Source: Roseococcus sp. SDR
Lineage (GTDB): Bacteria; Pseudomonadota; Alphaproteobacteria; Acetobacterales; Acetobacteraceae
NCBI RefSeq assembly: GCF_019083995.1
Contig: NZ_JAHRCU010000019.1
Coordinates: forward strand, 1-64,000
Reading direction: 5' to 3'
DNA length: 64,000 nucleotides
Position numbers and translations under genes: made by a program
In this document: in pieces, positions 58,634-64,000 of the stretch
Numbering within the stretch: the stretch's first letter is position 1
How the letters are laid out: every line of letters starts with the position of its first letter
Notes under the pieces: model-generated
Told to the model about the DNA's origin: nothing
What the model saw: the letters and a program-made list of their open reading frames with translations, nothing else
Databases searched by the model: none

Positions 58634-58636
58634 GGG

Positions 58637-59881
58637 TCAGCGCGCCCGCGGCAGTGTGGCGAGGATGGCGGCGCCCGTGCCCAGCAGCAGCAGCACGACG
58701 CCCATCCCCGCGCGCTGGCTGTTCGTGACATCCGTCACCAGCGCCAGCGCGGCGGGCCCGAGAAATCCTGTCGCGCGGCCGGAGAGGGCAAACAGGCCGA
58801 AATAGGCCGCGATCTCGCCCGGGGGCGCCACCTGCGCCATCAGGCTGCGGCTCGCCGCCTGGGCCGGGCCGAAGAAAAGGCCCAGCAGCACGCCCAGCAC
58901 CCAGAAGGCCGCCTTGCTCTCCACCAGCAGCATCGCACCGCCGATCGCCATCAGCGCCATCAGCGCCGTGAGGATGGTGGCGCGCGCGCCGAGGCGTTCC
59001 TCCACCCAGCCGCCCAGAGCGGCGCCGATGCCGCCCGTCACATTCAGCGCGATGCCGAAGAGCAGGATCTCCTCGAACCCCATGCCGAAGACGCCCGCCG
59101 CGTAGATGGCGCCAAAGGCGAAGAGCACGTTCAGCCCATCCGTGTAGAAGAGGCGCGCCAGCAGGAAGCGGCCGATCAGTTTTTGCCGCGGCAGTCCGCG
59201 CAGCAGGCGCAGAAGGTCCGCGATCCCTTCCGTCGCCGCCTGGCGCAGCGGCGTGCGCGGGCCCCGCGTCGAAGGCAGGAAGACGAGCACCGGCCAGGCG
59301 AAGAGCAGCAGCCAGGCCGCGACCAGCAGCGCGGTCGCGCGCACATGCTCCGCCGCCTCGCGGTCCAGCCCGAAGGGCGAGGGGTTGGGCTGCACGAGCA
59401 AGGCGAGGCAGAGCACGAGGCAGGCGAGGCCGCCCGCATAGCCCAGCGCCCAGCCAATGCCCGAGACGCGGCCCAGCCGCTCGCGCGTCGTCGCATCGGG
59501 CAGCATGGCGTTGTAGAAAACGGTGCCGAGTTCGAAGCAGAGCGTGCCCAGCGCCACGCAGAGCAGCGCCCAGGCGGCGTAGCCCGGCTCGGGCTTCGCG
59601 AACCAGATGCCGGCGGTGAAGAAGGCCGTCAGCAGCGTACAAAGCAGCAGCATCAGCCGCCGCCGCCCGCCGGCATCGGCGATGGCGCCGAGCAGCGGCG
59701 AGAGCAGGCCGATGGCGAGGCCGACCAGCGCCTGCATCCAGCCCCACATGACCTGGCCGGTCACCGGGTCGGGCGCGATGCCCCGGGTGAAATAGGCCGC
59801 GATGACGAAGGTGGAGACCACCGTCGGGAAGGCGCTGTTGGCCCAGTCATAGCTCGCCCAGGCCCATTCGCGGCGCGTCAC
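58637..59881 (-). CDS. MFS transporter of the UMF1/Atg22-like group
   Basis: The 414-residue protein has about twelve helices and starts TRREWAWASYDWANSAFPTVV, the UMF1/Atg22-like signature (Y-D-W-A-N-S-A-F). Atg22 exports amino acids from the yeast vacuole; the bacterial substrates are unknown. The start is GTG 59881, sharing GTGA with the stop codon of the NAD-glutamate dehydrogenase gene. Coupling to a glutamate-consuming enzyme fits an amino-acid substrate, though this is inference. Confidence 0.9.
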   Translation of the reverse strand: MTRREWAWASYDWANSAFPTVVSTFVIAAYFTRGIAPDPVTGQVMWGWMQALVGLAIGLLSPLLGAIADAGGRRRLMLLLCTLLTAFFTAGIWFAKPEPGYAAWALLCVALGTLCFELGTVFYNAMLPDATTRERLGRVSGIGWALGYAGGLACLVLCLALLVQPNPSPFGLDREAAEHVRATALLVAAWLLLFAWPVLVFLPSTRGPRTPLRQAATEGIADLLRLLRGLPRQKLIGRFLLARLFYTDGLNVLFAFGAIYAAGVFGMGFEEILLFGIALNVTGGIGAALGGWVEERLGARATILTALMALMAIGGAMLLVESKAAFWVLGVLLGLFFGPAQAASRSLMAQVAPPGEIAAYFGLFALSGRATGFLGPAALALVTDVTNSQRAGMGVVLLLLGTGAAILATLPRAR

Positions 59882-62800
59882 GCCGCGCCCGCCAGGGCCC
59901 GCACCGCGACGGTGACGGCGGCCAGGTCACCCTGCCGCGCGGCTTCGGCCAGCAGAGGGCGCAGCGCCTCGGGCAGTTCGGCGCTGGCCCCGCCGAGCCG
60001 TTGAGCGGCGAGGCGGAACTGCGTGTCGCGCAGATCGGCCAGCAGCGCGGCCCGCGCACGGTCGCCATAGGCGCCGGGGGCGGTCATGCGCCGCGCGGCT
60101 TCGGCCAGCGCATCGAGCTGGCAGGCGGCGCCGACCTCGCTCCAGGCGCGGGCGGCGGCGGCGGGATCGGCACCGCTTTCAGCCGCCAGCCGCACGATGG
60201 CCGGCGCTGCGGCGAGACGCGGCGCCGCGGCGATGAAGCGGCCGAGCGTGCCGGGCAGCGCGCCATCCTCCGTTGCCTCGGCCATCGCGGCTTCGCTCAG
60301 CGCGGTGATGCCGATGGCGAGGCTGGCGGTCGCAGGCTCGAGCCCGGCGCGGATGGCGGGCAGCAACTCCACCGCCGCCGCCTCCAGCAATTCGCGCAGC
60401 ACGGATTGCGCGGCGAGGCGCGGGTTGGGGGGCGCTTCCTCGGCAGCCTCGAAGCGCGCCTCCAGCCCAAAGAGCTCGGAGGCGAGCCAGGTGGCCGCCA
60501 CCACATCGGCCGGCTCGGCGGCGGCGACGAGGCGCGCGAGGCCCGCGCAGCCCAGCCGGTTCACCACCATATTGGCGAGCGCGGTGGCCACCAGATCCCG
60601 CCGCAGGCGGTGCCGCCCCATGAAGGCGGCGAAGCCCGGGGCCCGCAGCGCGCTCGGGAAATAGGCGGTGAGCAGCGGCGCGAAGACCGCCTCATCCGGC
60701 AGGGACGAGGCGTGGATCACCTCGCCCAGCCAGAGCTTGGCGAAGGGCAGCAGCGCCACGATCTCGGGCCGCGTCAGCGCGTCGCCGGACTTGGCGCGGG
60801 CCGCCATGGTCGCGGCATCGGGCAGGCCGGCCTGGGCGCGATCCAGCAGGCCCTCCGCCTCGAGCCGCGTCATCAGGGCCGCCTGGGCGGGAAGCGCTGC
60901 CACCCCTGTGCGCGTCTCCAGCGTGACGGCGACGGATTGCAGGTGGTTGTCGCGCAGCACGAGGGCCGCGACCTCATCCGTCATGCTCTCCAGCAACTCG
61001 TCGCGCTGGCGGCGCGTCATGACGCCCGCGCCTTCCGCATCGGCCAGCAGGATCTTGATGTTCACCTCATGGTCGGAGGTGCTGACGCCCGCGGAATTGT
61101 CGAGCGCATCGGTGTTGATGCGGGCGCCGGCGCGCGCGATCTCGATGCGGCCCGCCTGGGTCACGCCGAGATTGGCGCCCTCGCCCACCACCCGGGCGCG
61201 GATGTCGCGGCCATCCACGCGGATGGCGTCATTCGCGCGGTCGCCCGCCTCGGCCTGACTCTCGGTGCTGGCCTTCACATAGGTGCCGATCCCGCCAAAG
61301 TAGAGCAGGTCGGTGTCGAGCTTCAGGATGGCCTGGAGCACCGCGGCCGGTTCGGCGCGTTCGGCGCTGATCCCGAGCAGCGCGCGCACCTCGGCACTCA
61401 GCGCGATCGTCTTCAGGTTGCGCGCGAAGACCCCACCGCCCGCCGAGATCAGCGTGGCATCGTAATCCGCCCAGGAGGAACGCGGCAGCGCGAACAGGCG
61501 CGCGCGCTCCGCATGGCTGCGCGCCGGATCGGGGTCAGGGTCGAGGAAGATGTGCCGATGATCGAAGGCCGCCACCAGCTTCGCCTGCTTCGAGATGAGC
61601 AGGCCATTGCCGAACACGTCGCCCGACATGTCGCCGACACCGGCCACGGTGAAGGGCGCGTCGTGGATGGAGCGGCCGAGCGTCTCCACGAAGTGCCGTT
61701 CGATCATCACCCAGGCGCCGCGCGCGGTGATGCCCATCGCCTTGTGATCATAGCCGGCCGAGCCGCCCGAGGCGAAGGCATCGCCCAGCCAGAAGCCGTA
61801 TTCGGCGGAAAGCCCGTTGGCGATGTCGCTGAAGGTGGCGGTGCCCTTGTCGGCGGCGGCCACGATATAGGGGTCGTCACCGTCGCGGCGGTGGATGCCG
61901 GGGGGTGTCACAACCTCGATGCCGTGCAGGTTGTCGGTCAGGTCCAGCATGCCGCGCACCAGCGTGCGATAGGCGGCGATGCCGGTGGCCTGGAAGCCTT
62001 CACGGTCGCTCGGCACATGGCCCTTCAGCACGAAGCCGCCCTTGGCGCCGGTCGGCACGATGACGACGTTCTTCAGGCGCTGCGCCTTCATCAACCCCAG
62101 GATCTCGGTGCGGAAATCCTCCCGCCGGTCGGACCAGCGGATGCCGCCCCGCGCGACCGGGCCGGCGCGCAGGTGGCAGCCTTCCATGCTTGCGCTGTGG
62201 ACGAAGATCTCCCGCCAGGGGCGCGGCAAAGGCATCTCCCCCGCCGCGGCGCTGTCGAGCTTGAAGGCGACATAGTCCTTGGCCTGGAAGAAATTCGTCC
62301 GCAGCATCGCGTCCAGCACCACGCGCAGCCGGGCCAGGATGCGGTCCTCGTCGGGGTTCTCCACCGCGTCCAGCATGGCACGCCAGGCGGCGTCGAGGGC
62401 CGCCTCGTCGCGATTCTGCGCCTCGGGGTCGAAGCGGGCGTTGAACAGCGCGATGAGCAGGCGCGCGGCCTCGGGGTTCGCCGCCAGCGCATCCTCCACG
62501 CTGGCCTGCGCGAAGGGAAAACCGACCTGCTTGAGCCAGCGATACATGGCGCGCAGCAGCCAGCATTCCTTCCATTCGATATCCGCGCGCAGGACGAGGC
62601 GGTTGAAGCCATCCGCCTCCACGGCGCCCGAGAGCAGTGCGTGCAGCGCGCCGGTGAGGATGTCGAGCCGCTCCTCCGGGACGTCGGCGCGTGCCTCCAG
62701 GCGATAGACATGCAGCACCACCTGCCGGCCCTGAGCGGGAGCGAGGCGATGGGGAACCTCCTCGATCGCGCGCATATCGAGGGCCTCGAACAGTGGCAGC

Positions 62801-64000
62801 GCCTCGGCAAGGGGCAGCGGTGCATCAGGACTGGCCAGTCGGATCACGACTTCGCGCGGTCCTGCGCCGCGCGGGCGCGAGACCGTGGCGCGCGCCCGGC
62901 CCGTGATGGCGACATCGCCCGCGAGCTGGATGTCCGCGATGCCTTGCGCGACGGTCTCCGTCTCGCGGTAGGCGGGTGGGAAGGCGTCGCGCCAAAGGGC
63001 CAGCACCTCTCCCGCTTCAAGCTCGCCGCGCTCGGCGGTCAGCGCCTCGGCCAGGCGTTCGCCGAAGCTGCGCGCGGCCTGGGCCACGGCGGCTTCCAGC
63101 GCCGCGTGATCCGGGCTCAGCGCCGTGCCGGGATCGGTGCCGATGATGTAGTGCACGCGGGCGAGCGGTGCGTCGCCGAGCGCGATGTAGAAGGCGGAGA
63201 GCCGCCCGCCATGCGCGCGGGCGAGCATCTCGCCCACGCGCGAGCGCAGCCTTGTGTCGAAGCCCTCGCGCGGCAGCCAGGCGATGACGGAGACGAAGCG
63301 GCCGAAGGGATCGGGACGGAAGAACAGCGCCGAGCGCGGGCGGATCGAGAGGTCGAGCGCGATGCGCGCGCCGGCCAGGATATCCGCCTCGCTCGCCTGG
63401 AACAGCTCGTCGCGCGGCCAGGTGTCGAGGATGTTGCGCAAAGCGCGCCCGTCATGGCTGTAGGGCGAGACGCCGGCGGCAGCGAGGATCCGCTCCACCT
63501 TGCCGCGCAGCAGCGGGATGGAACGCGGGTTGCGGTTGTAGGCGGCGGCGGCGAAGAGGCCGAGGAAGAGGCGTACCCCCACCACCTGGCCTGTCGCGTC
63601 CAGGATGCGCGTGGCGATCACATCCGCATGCTGAGGCCGGTGCACCGTGCTGCGCATGTTCGCCTTGGCGACGGTGACCGGCGGCGGCGCGGCGAAGGCG
63701 ACACGGAGCGTCTCCGGCAGGGCGGGCAGTGCGGCCAGGGCGTCGAAGACAGGCACCGAGGGATCCGCCAGCAGGCCGAGATTCTCGGCCTCCAGCACGC
63801 GCACCTCGCCATGCGCCACCACCAGGTGGCGATGGCCGAGCAGGACGAAATTGTCCTCACGCAGCCAGCCGAGGAATTCGCGCGCTTCCTCCTCCGCGCC
63901 CATCTCGGCATCGGCCTGCTGCAGCAGCGCGAGCATTGCCGGGAAATCCCGGACCGCCACGCCCACATCATGCAGCGCGCGGGCCAGCGCCGCCTCCACC
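59878..64000 (-). CDS. NAD-specific glutamate dehydrogenase, GDH180 type (N-terminus beyond the window)
   Basis: About 1373 codons of a large NAD-GDH are present, reading from the right edge to the stop codon at 59878; the family is about 1600 residues, so roughly 200 N-terminal residues are missing. The N-terminal half is the regulatory ACT-like region. The catalytic core lies near 62300-60900, with K-x-G-G-x-x-L-style VIVPTGAKGGFVLKG, R-G-G-I-R-W-S-D-R-R-E-D-F-R-T-E and GGSAGYDHKAMGITARGAW. A long helical C-terminal tail follows. It oxidises glutamate to 2-oxoglutarate and ammonia. It is coupled to the downstream MFS gene. Confidence 0.95.
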   Translation of the reverse strand, partial: VEAALARALHDVGVAVRDFPAMLALLQQADAEMGAEEEAREFLGWLREDNFVLLGHRHLVVAHGEVRVLEAENLGLLADPSVPVFDALAALPALPETLRVAFAAPPPVTVAKANMRSTVHRPQHADVIATRILDATGQVVGVRLFLGLFAAAAYNRNPRSIPLLRGKVERILAAAGVSPYSHDGRALRNILDTWPRDELFQASEADILAGARIALDLSIRPRSALFFRPDPFGRFVSVIAWLPREGFDTRLRSRVGEMLARAHGGRLSAFYIALGDAPLARVHYIIGTDPGTALSPDHAALEAAVAQAARSFGERLAEALTAERGELEAGEVLALWRDAFPPAYRETETVAQGIADIQLAGDVAITGRARATVSRPRGAGPREVVIRLASPDAPLPLAEALPLFEALDMRAIEEVPHRLAPAQGRQVVLHVYRLEARADVPEERLDILTGALHALLSGAVEADGFNRLVLRADIEWKECWLLRAMYRWLKQVGFPFAQASVEDALAANPEAARLLIALFNARFDPEAQNRDEAALDAAWRAMLDAVENPDEDRILARLRVVLDAMLRTNFFQAKDYVAFKLDSAAAGEMPLPRPWREIFVHSASMEGCHLRAGPVARGGIRWSDRREDFRTEILGLMKAQRLKNVVIVPTGAKGGFVLKGHVPSDREGFQATGIAAYRTLVRGMLDLTDNLHGIEVVTPPGIHRRDGDDPYIVAAADKGTATFSDIANGLSAEYGFWLGDAFASGGSAGYDHKAMGITARGAWVMIERHFVETLGRSIHDAPFTVAGVGDMSGDVFGNGLLISKQAKLVAAFDHRHIFLDPDPDPARSHAERARLFALPRSSWADYDATLISAGGGVFARNLKTIALSAEVRALLGISAERAEPAAVLQAILKLDTDLLYFGGIGTYVKASTESQAEAGDRANDAIRVDGRDIRARVVGEGANLGVTQAGRIEIARAGARINTDALDNSAGVSTSDHEVNIKILLADAEGAGVMTRRQRDELLESMTDEVAALVLRDNHLQSVAVTLETRTGVAALPAQAALMTRLEAEGLLDRAQAGLPDAATMAARAKSGDALTRPEIVALLPFAKLWLGEVIHASSLPDEAVFAPLLTAYFPSALRAPGFAAFMGRHRLRRDLVATALANMVVNRLGCAGLARLVAAAEPADVVAATWLASELFGLEARFEAAEEAPPNPRLAAQSVLRELLEAAAVELLPAIRAGLEPATASLAIGITALSEAAMAEATEDGALPGTLGRFIAAAPRLAAAPAIVRLAAESGADPAAAARAWSEVGAACQLDALAEAARRMTAPGAYGDRARAALLADLRDTQFRLAAQRLGGASAELPEALRPLLAEAARQGDLAAVTVAVRALAGAA

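Overview
The window is about 70% GC, gene-dense chromosomal DNA from an alphaproteobacterium. The best fit is the Acetobacteraceae, in the Roseomonas/Roseococcus/Rubritepida neighbourhood. The evidence is the aapJQMP transporter, the GDH180-type NAD-glutamate dehydrogenase, a Bug-family receptor, SoxYZ with flavocytochrome c, a family porin, DUF1003/DUF3576/DUF4169 proteins, and many GTGA/ATGA gene overlaps. The genus is inference. No rRNA, tRNA, CRISPR array, prophage or origin was recognised. The only transposon trace is an IS5-like right end cut by the left edge.

Layout. 1-1.9 kb: IS end, alpha/beta hydrolase, ornithine cyclodeaminase-like enzyme. 2.0-6.7 kb: amino-acid ABC transporter aapJQMP. 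6.9-9.5 kb: kup and an acyltransferase. 9.6-12.3 kb: purC, purS and purQ on the minus strand, with three small membrane proteins coupled between purS and purQ. 12.4-15 kb: NRDE protein and a periplasmic HtrA protease. 15.2-19.2 kb: a four-gene operon of TMEM43-like protein, SDR, response regulator and kinase. 19.3-25.7 kb: ABC-F ATPase, RibA, orphan regulator and a PepSY/regulator/kinase operon. 25.8-32.6 kb: nitroreductase, Nfu, YggS, ThiE-like protein, porin, lipoprotein, DUF1003 and peroxiredoxin. 32.7-37.6 kb: YqgE, two glycosyltransferases, radical SAM, SirB1 and VTT proteins. 37.7-45.5 kb: heme A synthase, a 1755-residue kinase with 12 tandem PAS-like modules, and TldD. 45.6-47.8 kb: Bug receptor and class V aminotransferase. 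48-52.9 kb: sulfur-oxidation block (SoxZ, SoxY, flavocytochrome c, cytochrome c, TsuA-like transporter) coupled to a P450. 53-64 kb: lipoprotein, MFS, ThiL, Aat, amidohydrolase, DUF4169, dienelactone hydrolase, UMF1-type MFS and a truncated NAD-glutamate dehydrogenase.

The strongest undescribed signal is between genes. A ~108-bp intergenic element occurs five times in the first 15.3 kb (4519, 5779, 9467, 13191, 15100). Its boxes are conserved and its hairpin arms change sequence while staying paired. Opposed copies bracket aapM and htrA. A second element family occurs after the aminotransferase (47797) and after the amidohydrolase (57589). It supplies their TAG stop codons and carries a hairpin with two compensatory base-pair changes. 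Triple-hairpin arrays, a 26-bp tandem repeat and several operator-like palindromes fill other gaps.

Functionally the window combines amino-acid uptake and catabolism (aap, cyclodeaminase, NAD-glutamate dehydrogenase, aminotransferase), purine and thiamine synthesis, reduced-sulfur oxidation feeding a cytochrome, and envelope stress sensing. Only one stretch over 300 bp lacks a gene (13137-13483). It holds one repeat copy, the htrA terminator and a GC-rich tail.
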